Source: an uncultured bacterium
Lineage (GTDB): Bacteria; Bacillota; Clostridia; Lachnospirales; Lachnospiraceae
Length of the DNA: 48,618 nucleotides
Assembly (NCBI GenBank): GCA_947643145.1
Contig: CANRVD010000014.1
Coordinates: 1 to 48,618, forward strand
Reading direction: 5' to 3'
Position numbers and translations under genes: made by a program. The notes under the pieces were generated by a model, which did not search any database, was not told the DNA's origin, and was given only the letters and a program-made list of their open reading frames with translations. Positions 25,954 through 34,095 of this stretch are shown here, one piece after another. Numbering within the stretch: position 1 is the stretch's first letter; every line of letters starts with the position of its first letter.

Positions 25954-26020
25954 TAAAAAAGCTCTTTACTGCAATCCAAATTTGCAGATTCAGATTACAG
26001 TAAAAAGCCTTTTTGGGCAT
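25954..26020. terminator. Second convergent hairpin, likely terminator
   Basis: The arm AAAAAGCTCTTTACTG pairs with CAGTAAAAAGCCTTTTT, with ACTGCAATC/GATTACAGT pairing inside. The plus strand ends in TTTTT and the minus strand in a T-rich run, so it may work both ways. Confidence 0.65.
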
Positions 26021-26055
26021 CCTTTGACTCATATGTTATTACTTTGGAAGTTAAA

Positions 26056-26934
26056 TCAACTATGTTCCTCTATAAACTGAAAAATCAGCTCCAACATTTC
26101 CCGCCCCCAAAAGCTTCCCTCATGAGGTGCATTTTCTACCGTCACAAACGCAACATCGGTATCCGTCTCCGCTAAGCTGTGATACAGTTTTTCCGTCTGC
26201 CTGTAAGGAATCAGCGTATCTCTGCTGCCATGTGCCAGAAAAATCGGCGGATACTTCACACAGCCGTTTTGCTTTTTGGCCTCTTCCACCAGATAATACG
26301 GGCTCATTTTCTTTAGCACATTCATATCTTCATCTATCTTTCCACCCGCTAATGCGGCAAAAATATCCTTAATTTCCTGATCAGCCATTTCATCCTGCAT
26401 ATATTCAACAAAATCATTTGTTGGAAAACATGCCGCCACATAATCTACCTTATCAGAATATCCCGGATACTCTTCGATCTCATACTCTTCCACACCCATT
26501 GTCATAGCGGTAAGCAGAGACAGATTGCCGCCTGAGGAAGTCCCCCAAAGTCCTACCCGTTCCGGATTAATTCCATAAAGATTTGCATTTTTCCTCAAAA
26601 AACGGATTGCTGTTTTTACATCCTGCAAACATGCCGGAAAAGGATGCCCCTCCAAGGCATTCCTATGCGTAATAGTTGCAACAACGTATCCCCTTCGCGC
26701 CAGCTCACTAAGCTGTGGTATCTGGCACCATACATCTGGAAATGTCCAGCCGCATCCCTGCACAAATACTACCAGCGGATAGGAAGGGCGCTCCCTGCTT
26801 TCACAGTCATACCATGGAGTGATAATCTGCATTTTCAGATGCTCTCCACCTGCATGGGAAAATATAACATCCGGTATCATTTCTGCCATCCCGCTCAGGG
26901 TCTGGTTTTCCTTTATCGTTTTTACAATATGCAT
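26056..26934 (-). CDS. Alpha/beta hydrolase, BD-FAE-like esterase
   Basis: A cytoplasmic serine hydrolase of 292 aa. The oxyanion segment LVVFVQGCGWTFPD replaces the common HGGG form; the nucleophile elbow is WGTSSGGNLS, the Asp lies in AHGSRDTLIPYRQ and the His in NAPHEGSFW. These fit the BD-FAE/Hsl-type esterase branch. No signal peptide is visible. The ATG at 26934 has a weak AGGC-type site; an ATG further in is less consistent with the fold. It sits 52 bases downstream of the dehydrogenase gene on the same strand. The substrate is unknown. Confidence 0.82.
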   Translation of the reverse strand: MHIVKTIKENQTLSGMAEMIPDVIFSHAGGEHLKMQIITPWYDCESRERPSYPLVVFVQGCGWTFPDVWCQIPQLSELARRGYVVATITHRNALEGHPFPACLQDVKTAIRFLRKNANLYGINPERVGLWGTSSGGNLSLLTAMTMGVEEYEIEEYPGYSDKVDYVAACFPTNDFVEYMQDEMADQEIKDIFAALAGGKIDEDMNVLKKMSPYYLVEEAKKQNGCVKYPPIFLAHGSRDTLIPYRQTEKLYHSLAETDTDVAFVTVENAPHEGSFWGREMLELIFQFIEEHS

Positions 26935-26986
26935 TTTATGAGCCTGCCTTTCTTTTATTATTACTCTAGAGCATGTTTGAAAATTA

Positions 26987-27754
26987 CTAAATGCTTTTCT
27001 TTCCTTTTTTGCGTATCCGATGCAGCTGCGGCCTTAATGTCAGTTCTGTCACCACCATTCCTTCCCGCCCGGAAAGTACAAACCGCACTGCTTCTGCAAC
27101 TTCCTCCGGCAGTAAATAGGAAGCTTCCTCCTCTCCCTCACAAAAATCAGCATTCCGATACAAATCTGTCTTTGTCATATCCGGCTGAATCGTAACCACC
27201 TTAATGCCATATTTTCTCGCCTCATCAAAAAGGCTTTTTGAAAAACTTGCAAGCCCTGCCTTTGTTGCCCCGTAAGCACAACCATGAGGGTTACTCTGCC
27301 CTGCCGTCACAGAAGAAATATTAATAATGTAACCCCTCCTCTTCTTTAAATCCCGCAGAAGCAGATTTGTCAAAATCATCGGCACCTCAAGATTTGTCCT
27401 GAGCATGGCCTGCAAATTGTGAACTGCAAGTTCTTCATGCAGCCCATAGTAACCTACCCCTGCATTATTAATTAAAATAGCAATTTCCTTTTCCGCCCGA
27501 AGTTTTTTTACCAGATTGACAAGAACCTGCGTGTCAAGCAAATCACAGACAATCGGATGAAAAGCCCCTGCAAATTCAAATGCATCCACAGGTCCTTTGT
27601 CTGTATGTCTTCCATCCGGCTTCTCTTTCTCTATATCCAAGCCCTGAAACTTGCGCCCAATACCAAATACTTCATATCCCATCTCACAAAGTACCCGGCT
27701 GATTTCCCTGCCGATTCCTGAGGATGCCCCTGTCACAATTGCTGCCTCTGCCAT
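26987..27754 (-). CDS. Short-chain dehydrogenase/reductase
   Basis: An NAD(P)-dependent classical SDR of 255 aa. TGASSGIG at 8-15 binds the cofactor, NNAG is at 96-99, Ser147/148 lies in ISSVTAG, and Y161xxxK165 is the catalytic pair. The start is one base after the stop of the SPL-like gene, so the genes are coupled. An insertion of about 15 residues around 42-58 is charged and unlike common SDRs. Substrate unknown; it is the third gene of the phosphorylase-SPL-SDR operon. Confidence 0.9.
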   Translation of the reverse strand: MAEAAIVTGASSGIGREISRVLCEMGYEVFGIGRKFQGLDIEKEKPDGRHTDKGPVDAFEFAGAFHPIVCDLLDTQVLVNLVKKLRAEKEIAILINNAGVGYYGLHEELAVHNLQAMLRTNLEVPMILTNLLLRDLKKRRGYIINISSVTAGQSNPHGCAYGATKAGLASFSKSLFDEARKYGIKVVTIQPDMTKTDLYRNADFCEGEEEASYLLPEEVAEAVRFVLSGREGMVVTELTLRPQLHRIRKKGKKSI

Positions 27755-27755
27755 A

Positions 27756-28796
27756 CTAATTATCCTGCCTTTCTGCCGTATTCAAATATCCAAAAATCTT
27801 TTCAGCCGGAAGCCATTTACGAAGTTTACTGACCACCATCTGTTCCATCTCCTCCATTAGTTCCTTGGGATAATGATAGACACCAGCCGTATTTTCAAAC
27901 GGAAACTGAACTACCGCAGAATCAGGCATCACCTTACGCAGTTTTTTTAAATAATCCCGTGAAATCCGAAAGGAACCAACACTTACATCATAAAGCCGCT
28001 TCATATCAACAATTTCAGCAACCTGACATAACATTTCCTGATATTTTTTCTGCCAGTCAGGGCAGTAAAGCACAGGATCAAAACAAAGCCGTACCGCAAA
28101 GCCCTTTTTCATTGCCATATCCGCACATACAATTCTGTCTGCAAGCGTTGAAGTACGACACTCATACTTCTGTCTGACTTCCTCCGGAGAAAGCGTAAAG
28201 GCAAAAATAACATTTTCCTGCGGCACAAGCCTGTCCCACAAATCTGTACGCCCACACTTCGTCCTTATCTCAATTTTTAATCCTGGATGCTTTCTACAAA
28301 ATTCCACCCAGTCCTCCACAAATCCTGTCAAATCCTCCAGTGCCATTAAATCTGTATCGTACGATACACAAAGGTACATCTCATGCCTTGCTAATATGTC
28401 TTCTAATTCCGCAAAGGTATCCTCCAGGTTCACAAAAACCACAAGATTACCTGACGGATACATTCCCTTCAGGTAACAATAATCGCAGCTATAAATACAA
28501 TTCATCACACAGGAGGTATAATAAAAATATTCATTGCCAAAGCTCTGGCACACTGGAGCTCCCTCATAGACAAGCCGCCCTGACTTGGAAGCAATAATTA
28601 ACATCGGTATCTCATTCTGCAACGCAACATCCTGCCTTGCCCTGCAAAATACATCCTTATAATGTCCTATCTCAACTTTTACCGCATTGGGGAATTTCTC
28701 CAAAATCCTTTTTGTCCTCGGATGCTCCCACACATCCCGCTCCACATAAATATGTGAAAAAGGTACATTAAAGTAATCTTTTCTTAAGCTCTTCAA
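27756..28796 (-). CDS. Spore photoproduct lyase-like radical SAM protein
   Basis: A radical SAM enzyme of 346 aa related to SplB, which reverses the spore thymine photoproduct. The cluster motif is CIYSCDYC (CxxxCxxC) inside SCVMNCIYSCDYCYLKG; VFVNLEDTF and the later VRLCFDPVLYC and FRISRDYLKKLRK are SPL-like. At the position where Bacillus SPL has its hydrogen-donor Cys in ACTSD, this protein appears to read SYDTD, with a Cys three residues earlier. The start appears to be TTG at 28796, overlapping the upstream gene by 29 bases; no in-frame ATG is better. True DNA repair activity is not certain. Confidence 0.85.
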   Translation of the reverse strand: MKSLRKDYFNVPFSHIYVERDVWEHPRTKRILEKFPNAVKVEIGHYKDVFCRARQDVALQNEIPMLIIASKSGRLVYEGAPVCQSFGNEYFYYTSCVMNCIYSCDYCYLKGMYPSGNLVVFVNLEDTFAELEDILARHEMYLCVSYDTDLMALEDLTGFVEDWVEFCRKHPGLKIEIRTKCGRTDLWDRLVPQENVIFAFTLSPEEVRQKYECRTSTLADRIVCADMAMKKGFAVRLCFDPVLYCPDWQKKYQEMLCQVAEIVDMKRLYDVSVGSFRISRDYLKKLRKVMPDSAVVQFPFENTAGVYHYPKELMEEMEQMVVSKLRKWLPAEKIFGYLNTAERQDN

Positions 28797-29649
28797 ATCT
28801 CTTTTTTCCCTCTCTTCTATCCTTGCAGGGCAGTTCTTTCTGCTCCCTCATCTGTCTGAGCACTGTCTGATAATCTACGCCTGCTAACGACCAGTATTTT
28901 ATACACTGCCTGACAGCAATTCGCATTGCCTCAGAACAATGCAGCTGCAGGCACAACGCTTCAAGCTCCTGCTCAAAGTCTTCCCCATTCTTATCTGTTA
29001 AAAAATTGCCAGCTTTCCCATCTGCCCTTTCCGCTCCAGATAAAGCCTGATCCCCATGTTCCATCAGTGCTTTCATAAAAGCCTCTGTTCCTGCCTCCAT
29101 ACTTTCCGTAAGCTCCTGTGCAGTGAGTTCCTCCCCTTTACCGTTATCTGATATCACCTTAAAAAAGCTCATCTGATGCGGCCCCAGCAGTCTGGAACCT
29201 GTCTGATAAATAGCGGCAGCCTCCATATCATGGAGACCATCTTTGTATAGGCCATCCAGCCCCTCTTTTAAAATATCAGGCTCTGTTACCACATAGGACT
29301 CTGGAAAATCATGATGGTATAGCATATCTGGATAAAAAGTATGATTCGAAACAGAATCAATAATCTTATTACATAAATAAACTTCTCCCACTCTGCCTTC
29401 CCCGGCACAGCTCCCAAAATTGATAAGGGTAATTTCACTCATATCCCTTTTACCGGCATGATAATATGTAAGAATACTTCCTACTGCAGCTGCCGCGGCA
29501 ACCATTCCCACCCCGGTAATCACCAACCGCACTTCGGGTTTCTCTCCCGCATAAACATCAAAACCAAACTCCACTCTTTCCTTTTTTAACCCTAACTGGC
29601 GAATCATTGGCTTTGCCTCTGGATAGAGTGCCACAAAAATATATATCAT
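28768..29649 (-). CDS. Nucleoside phosphorylase/nucleosidase-like protein
   Basis: A 293-aa protein. Residues 1 to about 200 resemble the phosphorylase superfamily that includes MTA/SAH nucleosidase: TGVGMVAAAAAVGSIL, INFGSCAGEGRVGEVYL and the active-site segment HDMEAAAIYQTG. The remaining C-terminus is helical and charged (HCSEAMRIAVRQCIKYWSLAG) and not recognised. AGGTAG lies before the ATG at 29649. It is the first gene after a MerR-type promoter. Cleavage of 5'-deoxyadenosine made by the next gene's radical SAM chemistry is a plausible role, by inference only. Confidence 0.82.
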   Translation of the reverse strand: MIYIFVALYPEAKPMIRQLGLKKERVEFGFDVYAGEKPEVRLVITGVGMVAAAAAVGSILTYYHAGKRDMSEITLINFGSCAGEGRVGEVYLCNKIIDSVSNHTFYPDMLYHHDFPESYVVTEPDILKEGLDGLYKDGLHDMEAAAIYQTGSRLLGPHQMSFFKVISDNGKGEELTAQELTESMEAGTEAFMKALMEHGDQALSGAERADGKAGNFLTDKNGEDFEQELEALCLQLHCSEAMRIAVRQCIKYWSLAGVDYQTVLRQMREQKELPCKDRREGKKRFEELKKRLL

Positions 29650-29711
29650 GAATCTACTACCTCATCAATCTGTCCTTCTGTTCTATTATCTGTTACCTCC
29701 TTCACTCTAAC

Positions 29712-29742
29712 AGCATAAAGTACGACACGGCGTCAGAGTCAA
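29712..29742 (-). promoter_or_regulatory. MerR-type promoter of the phosphorylase-SPL-SDR operon
   Basis: On the minus strand TTGACT (29742-29737) and TATGCT (29717-29712) are 19 bases apart, the over-long spacing typical of MerR-activated promoters. The spacer carries the imperfect dyad GACGCCGTGTC. It lies 15 bases after the BFD-like gene and about 60 bases before the operon. No MerR gene is in the window. Confidence 0.6.
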
Positions 29743-29757
29743 GGAGGTATTAATAAT

Positions 29758-30069
29758 TTATTCCTTTGTAAACTGTTCCACCAGATGCTGTACATTTTCA
29801 GCACAGGCACCACATACCGTTCCGGCTCCGGTTGCCTCCTGTACTTCCTCAAACGTTTTGGCTCCAGCCTCAACCGCATCTTTAATCATACCGTTTGTTA
29901 CATTCTGACAAAAGCAGACTACCTTATCTAAATCCATACTTACCTCCTTCTTGCTGCGCTCACAGGCTACAGCATATTTCTTATTCTTGATTTGGTGATA
30001 CTCTATGCAGGCGGTACAGTTACCATGGAGTTCACATTTCTTCCGTCTGCATGGGCACTTCTGCTGCAT
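29758..30069 (-). CDS. Cys-rich domain in frame with a BFD-like [2Fe-2S] protein
   Basis: One open frame of 103 codons holds two parts. Residues 1-38 have the pattern CPCxRKKCxxHGNCxxCxxYH ... ACER of small Cys-rich clostridial proteins. Residues 45-103 are a BFD-like domain with CFC at 52-54 and CGAC at 88-91, the four [2Fe-2S] ligands. An internal ATG at 29937 has AAGGAGG five bases upstream, so a separate 59-aa [2Fe-2S] protein is probably made. The outer ATG (30069) has only GGGG at a long distance. Either a fusion or two nested products; the [2Fe-2S] part is certain. Confidence 0.75.
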   Translation of the reverse strand: MQQKCPCRRKKCELHGNCTACIEYHQIKNKKYAVACERSKKEVSMDLDKVVCFCQNVTNGMIKDAVEAGAKTFEEVQEATGAGTVCGACAENVQHLVEQFTKE

Positions 30070-30252
30070 AGTTTTGATATAACCCCTCTTTCACTTTCTT
30101 GTTTCATTTCAATTTGCAAATTGATGAAACTGCTATTTATACTGCCCACAGTTATTTCTTTCTATTCTTCTTCTTTGCTGATACATATAAAAAACTGTAT
30201 TTCCATTGCTTCATTAAGTGGTTCACAATCTACTTTTTAACCATCAGAGTAC

Positions 30253-30324
30253 TATTACTCCGGCGGCTAAATATTACCATGTATACTTTGCAAAATCTTG
30301 CGATAGTTAACTTCCGAAGTAATA
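30253..30324. repeat. Palindromic MITE-like element, internally deleted copy
   Basis: A 72-bp inverted repeat with ends TATTACTCCGG (30253-30263) and CCGAAGTAATA (30314-30324). Its reverse complement matches the left arm of the copy at 1838-1999 for about 40 bases. It stops one base before the stop codon of the TIM-barrel gene. The rest of the gap 30070-30252 holds a hairpin at 30101-30130 (GTTTCA ... TGAAAC) and no gene. Confidence 0.7.
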
Positions 30325-30325
30325 T

Positions 30326-31108
30326 TTAAAAAGGATATAACTTCTTGTCCTGCATATACTGTACTGACTTTTGCAAATCCTCAAACTTTCTGACCTCTAT
30401 TAAAATAGAAGGCTTTTCCTCAAAAGAGCGGCTCCATCCATCATACTCCTTCCATGGGAATATTCCGCTACCTACCGGGAGGTGCATATCCTCCCTGCCA
30501 TCATTGTCGTTAATATGAACATGTTCTATGTAGGGTTTTAATTCCTCAAGCCATGGCCCCAAAGGATTTCCAGAAATCAGGGCATGAGCGGTATCAAGAC
30601 AGACGGCAAACCGCTTCTCATCTTCCATTCTCTTCGCAAGCTTTCGCAAAAGCTCTGGTGTATCGTCAAACATATTCTCCATAAAAACCTTTAAATCAGG
30701 ATATTCCATTAAAATCTGCCTCCAGTACTCTTCATTTCTGTCTAACCAGGTATCCAGATATGACTGCAGCCTGAAATTCACAATATAATTTGTATGGAAT
30801 ACAACAGCACGCAGCCCCATTTTTCCTGCAATATCCATACTTTGGCGTACCCGCAGGTCACTTACTTCAAAGATTCTGGAATCCGCACTATTTACACAGA
30901 CGTCAAAAAATGCCCCATGAAGCGTATCTTCACTGCAATCCCTCCCAGCGGAAAGATATTTCTGTATGATTTTATTTTTAGCAAAATCATCATCCAAAAG
31001 GGCCGGCATAAAAAAATCATTATACTCAAAACCCGCCTGATACTCCTCTGAAAATGCTACATACTTCTCAAGCTGCTTTAACCCCGGAATACAATATAAT
31101 TTACTCAT
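30326..31108 (-). CDS. Sugar phosphate isomerase/epimerase-like TIM-barrel protein
   Basis: A 260-aa protein of the xylose isomerase-like TIM-barrel (AP endonuclease 2) superfamily. Metal-site segments visible are FHTNY, FMENMFDD, CLDTAHALISG, EHVHINDNDGREDMHLPVGSG and ILIEVRKF near the C-terminus. The start at 31108 has AAAGGAG upstream and overlaps the cyclase stop by eight bases; the longer frame to 31162 lies within the cyclase gene. Coupling to the cyclase is clear; whether it acts on a sugar, a nucleotide product or DNA cannot be read from the sequence. Confidence 0.8.
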   Translation of the reverse strand: MSKLYCIPGLKQLEKYVAFSEEYQAGFEYNDFFMPALLDDDFAKNKIIQKYLSAGRDCSEDTLHGAFFDVCVNSADSRIFEVSDLRVRQSMDIAGKMGLRAVVFHTNYIVNFRLQSYLDTWLDRNEEYWRQILMEYPDLKVFMENMFDDTPELLRKLAKRMEDEKRFAVCLDTAHALISGNPLGPWLEELKPYIEHVHINDNDGREDMHLPVGSGIFPWKEYDGWSRSFEEKPSILIEVRKFEDLQKSVQYMQDKKLYPF

Positions 31109-33140
31109 TTCCTGCACTCCTTTCATGCCGTTCTCCGCCATCCATAATTCCCTGCACCGCATATGCCGGAACTGCGTTTTTCTTTCCCTTTAGTGTATAT
31201 TCCCCTGCAAAAAACGTCTGGATGCGCCCTTTTAGCCGGTCAGCCATATCTTTGCTAACCAAAATCTGTCCTGGTGCCGCCGCTCCTTCCAGCCTGGAAG
31301 CAGTATTGACGGTATCCCCAATTGCCGTATAATCCATACGCATCTCGCAGCCAATATTTCCAATAACGGCCTCGCCGCACTGAATACCGATTCCAAATGC
31401 TACCTGCTTACCATACTCCTTTTCGCACTTCTCATTCAGGCTCTTTGCATTGGAACGCAGCTCCAATGCCGCACAGACTGCCTTATATTCGTAATCTTCC
31501 AAGTCTGTTGGAGAATTAAAGACTGCCATTGCTGCATCCCCAATAAACTTGTCAAGCGTCCCTTCATTATTTGCCACGGCCTCTGCAACCAACGCGAGAT
31601 AATCGTTTAAAATTTCCACAATCTGCTCCGGCGGCAGGCTTTCCGACAGAGAAGTAAACCCACGGATATCTACAAACAACACTGCAATGTCCTTGCTTAC
31701 TACACCAATACGAGCCTCTAACAGCCCATCCTTTCCCAATTCACTGATTACACTTTCATCCACATATTTTTTAAACACATCCTCCAGCGCATACTGGTTT
31801 TGGACAGCGATTGCATACCGTACTATCAGATTGTATATGGAAATCACTACTATCATTAGTAATGGAATAAGTATATTGACATAATAACCAAATAAATTCA
31901 CTATCCAGCAGGCAAGCAACTGTACAACATTCAGCGTAGCAGCAATGATAAAAGTCCACTTTCCCGAACTATAGGAAGTCGCTATAAAAAACAGGGACAT
32001 AAAAAAGGCATAAAATACCGCCATAAATGTTTTTGATGCCTGCTGCCCCGTCCTCTGCTCCATAAGCGCCTCGAAAATATTGGCCTGCATTTCAATTTCC
32101 TGCATCTGTGTTTTACGCTGGTTCGGTGCCATAAATGTAGCATTCTGGGTATAGTCACCCACAAATACCACACAGTCTTCAAAGGCATTTGGAGATATCT
32201 TCCCTTCCACTACATCCATAAAAGAATATATTGTATACTCCTGACTCTTTTTGGAATATGTAAAATTAAAATAGCCGTCTTCATCTAAATTTGGCAGACG
32301 GCACTCCATGCCATTGCTGTCCATATACATTTTGTAAATTGCAGTGGCAAAACCATCTATCTCCGTCTCATCTATTGTCATGCTAAATACAGCATTCCGT
32401 ACAAAACCATCTTCTGAGTTTTTGGTATTGTTTACAATACCGACTGTCACCTGATCCGATAAACTTTCAAAAGGCAGTTGAAGCAATTCCTTTCCTTCAC
32501 TTTCTGGTACACTGTTCCTGCTTTCTAATTTATCATTCTGTCCCCTTATGCTATGTTCCATTCCATTATCCGCCGCATTAACTGATACACTCAGGCAGAC
32601 ATTCTTATATTGCTGACAGGCTTCCACCAGACTCCTGTCTCCATTATCATCCCTTTCTTTACTGTAATCCAAATCAATTCCCACTACCTTTGGTGCCTTT
32701 TCCCCGTCACCATTTAACTGCTTTAATAAGGCAGCCGTTTTATCTCTGGACCAGTCTTTGTATTCACCATATTTATTCACTGTCTCTTTATCAATCGAGA
32801 TAATCCGAATCTTTGAATTGCTTCTTTTCTTGGCAATCGCCTGATAAATAAAATCGCTTACCCTTTGGTCAGCCTCTTCAAATACACCGCTGTAGCATAG
32901 TGATGCCGCAATCAGTCCAAATATAACTGCACCAATACACATATGCTTTGCACCCATCATGCGTCTCCACTTTTTTGCCTTTTCCCTGGCCGCTTTCCGC
33001 ACAGCCGCTTTAATTTCTTTCGTATGCTTTTTAACCTTTTCCCCCTTCTGTATAGCTTCTCTCTTTACATCCTCTGCTATTTCGCGCACTTCCTCTTTTG
33101 TAGTCTGTATTCTATCACTTGAAACGATACCCTTCTTCAC
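31101..33140 (-). CDS. CHASE2-domain class III adenylate cyclase
   Basis: A membrane signalling enzyme of 679 aa. A basic helical N-terminus (1-60) leads to membrane segment 1 (65-86), an extracytoplasmic CHASE2 domain (about 90-365), three membrane segments (371-445) and a cyclase domain (485-640). All catalytic residues are present: metal Asp 491 and 535, adenine-selecting Lys 531 and Asp 603, and Asn 612 and Arg 616. This predicts ATP as substrate and activity as a dimer. The GTG start overlaps the Fic stop by four bases. What binds CHASE2 is unknown. Confidence 0.92.
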   Translation of the reverse strand: MKKGIVSSDRIQTTKEEVREIAEDVKREAIQKGEKVKKHTKEIKAAVRKAAREKAKKWRRMMGAKHMCIGAVIFGLIAASLCYSGVFEEADQRVSDFIYQAIAKKRSNSKIRIISIDKETVNKYGEYKDWSRDKTAALLKQLNGDGEKAPKVVGIDLDYSKERDDNGDRSLVEACQQYKNVCLSVSVNAADNGMEHSIRGQNDKLESRNSVPESEGKELLQLPFESLSDQVTVGIVNNTKNSEDGFVRNAVFSMTIDETEIDGFATAIYKMYMDSNGMECRLPNLDEDGYFNFTYSKKSQEYTIYSFMDVVEGKISPNAFEDCVVFVGDYTQNATFMAPNQRKTQMQEIEMQANIFEALMEQRTGQQASKTFMAVFYAFFMSLFFIATSYSSGKWTFIIAATLNVVQLLACWIVNLFGYYVNILIPLLMIVVISIYNLIVRYAIAVQNQYALEDVFKKYVDESVISELGKDGLLEARIGVVSKDIAVLFVDIRGFTSLSESLPPEQIVEILNDYLALVAEAVANNEGTLDKFIGDAAMAVFNSPTDLEDYEYKAVCAALELRSNAKSLNEKCEKEYGKQVAFGIGIQCGEAVIGNIGCEMRMDYTAIGDTVNTASRLEGAAAPGQILVSKDMADRLKGRIQTFFAGEYTLKGKKNAVPAYAVQGIMDGGERHERSAGNE

Positions 33141-34036
33141 TCAAATACTGCCCCCCAATCTGTATGCTCTACAACATATCTATTCTGTTCCTGCAATACT
33201 TCATAAAGATTATCATATACTGTTTTTAATATATACTGGATAAACGGTGTGACGTCAAAGAAATTGTTTTCACTGTTTTCCAGTGCCTGATAATATGCTT
33301 CTGCTGTCTCATTGATTGTCTTGCTAAGAGTCAGTGCACTAAAATTATCAAGTTCTGATCGAATCAAAAAGTCAGTTGATATCAATCTTGCAATTCTGCC
33401 GTTTCCATCACAAAACGGATGCATATATACAAAATAGAAATGCAGCACCGCCATCTTGATATATGGCGAAGAGAGATTTTCCCCATGGTAAAACTCAAAA
33501 AACTGTTTCATACAATAGTCAAGAAGTTCAACCTCCGGTGCCTGATGCGTACCAACCATTACAACTCCTGTACGGAAACGCTCTCCTGACAGATTTGGGT
33601 TATCACATACACCATCCGTTACAATCCGCCACAAATCCACAAGTGTATCCACATCCCTTTTCCTGCTGACATTTAAATATTTTACCGCGCGGTATGTATT
33701 CAGAATCATCCTATCCCCTTTAGATTCCCTGCGCTTTGCCCGAAATATGTCAAACAACTCATCAATTGTCGTGTCTGCCCCTTCTATCCGGCAGCTATGA
33801 AACGATTCTTCCTCAATGGATATATCCGTATCAATGCTGGTAATCGAAATATTATCATACATCCTATCAATATCGGACAAAAGCTTCTGCGGTATCGCTG
33901 TCTGGCACCATGTCAGCGAATTTCCCATGGCGTCCCGAATCGGCAGCTTTTCTAACTTTTGTCTTCTCTCTTCTAATATTTTTGCAGACCTGCCATCTCC
34001 TAATTTAGCATCCCGTTCTAATATCTTGTAATCCAT
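33137..34036 (-). CDS. Fic family protein (class II)
   Basis: A Fic-domain AMP transferase candidate of 299 aa. The motif HPFCDGNGRIAR begins at H206 and is complete. An inhibitory motif SCRIEG (S81xxxE85G86) in the N-terminal part marks class II, in which the Glu blocks ATP until released. The C-terminus is helical and could bind DNA or a partner. AAAGGAG precedes the ATG. No antitoxin-like small gene is adjacent; the next gene, overlapping by four bases, is the adenylate cyclase. The target protein is unknown. Confidence 0.93.
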   Translation of the reverse strand: MDYKILERDAKLGDGRSAKILEERRQKLEKLPIRDAMGNSLTWCQTAIPQKLLSDIDRMYDNISITSIDTDISIEEESFHSCRIEGADTTIDELFDIFRAKRRESKGDRMILNTYRAVKYLNVSRKRDVDTLVDLWRIVTDGVCDNPNLSGERFRTGVVMVGTHQAPEVELLDYCMKQFFEFYHGENLSSPYIKMAVLHFYFVYMHPFCDGNGRIARLISTDFLIRSELDNFSALTLSKTINETAEAYYQALENSENNFFDVTPFIQYILKTVYDNLYEVLQEQNRYVVEHTDWGAVFE

Positions 34037-34067
34037 TGTTTTTCTCCTTTACTTCATTCTCTCAATC

Positions 34068-34091
34068 ATGCCGCTTTGCTGGCACAAACAA
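34068..34091 (-). repeat. GTTTGTGC hairpin repeat before the Fic gene
   Basis: On the minus strand TTGTTTGTGCCAGCAAAGC is followed by GGCAT. The first 19 bases are identical to the copy at 20111-20129. It fills most of the 60-base gap between the CPBP stop and the Fic start. Confidence 0.65.
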
Positions 34092-34095
34092 TTCC

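Noticed and set aside
33137-34036. Fic protein as the toxin of a toxin-antitoxin pair
   Set aside because: The inhibitory SxxxEG motif is inside the protein itself and no small antitoxin gene lies beside it.
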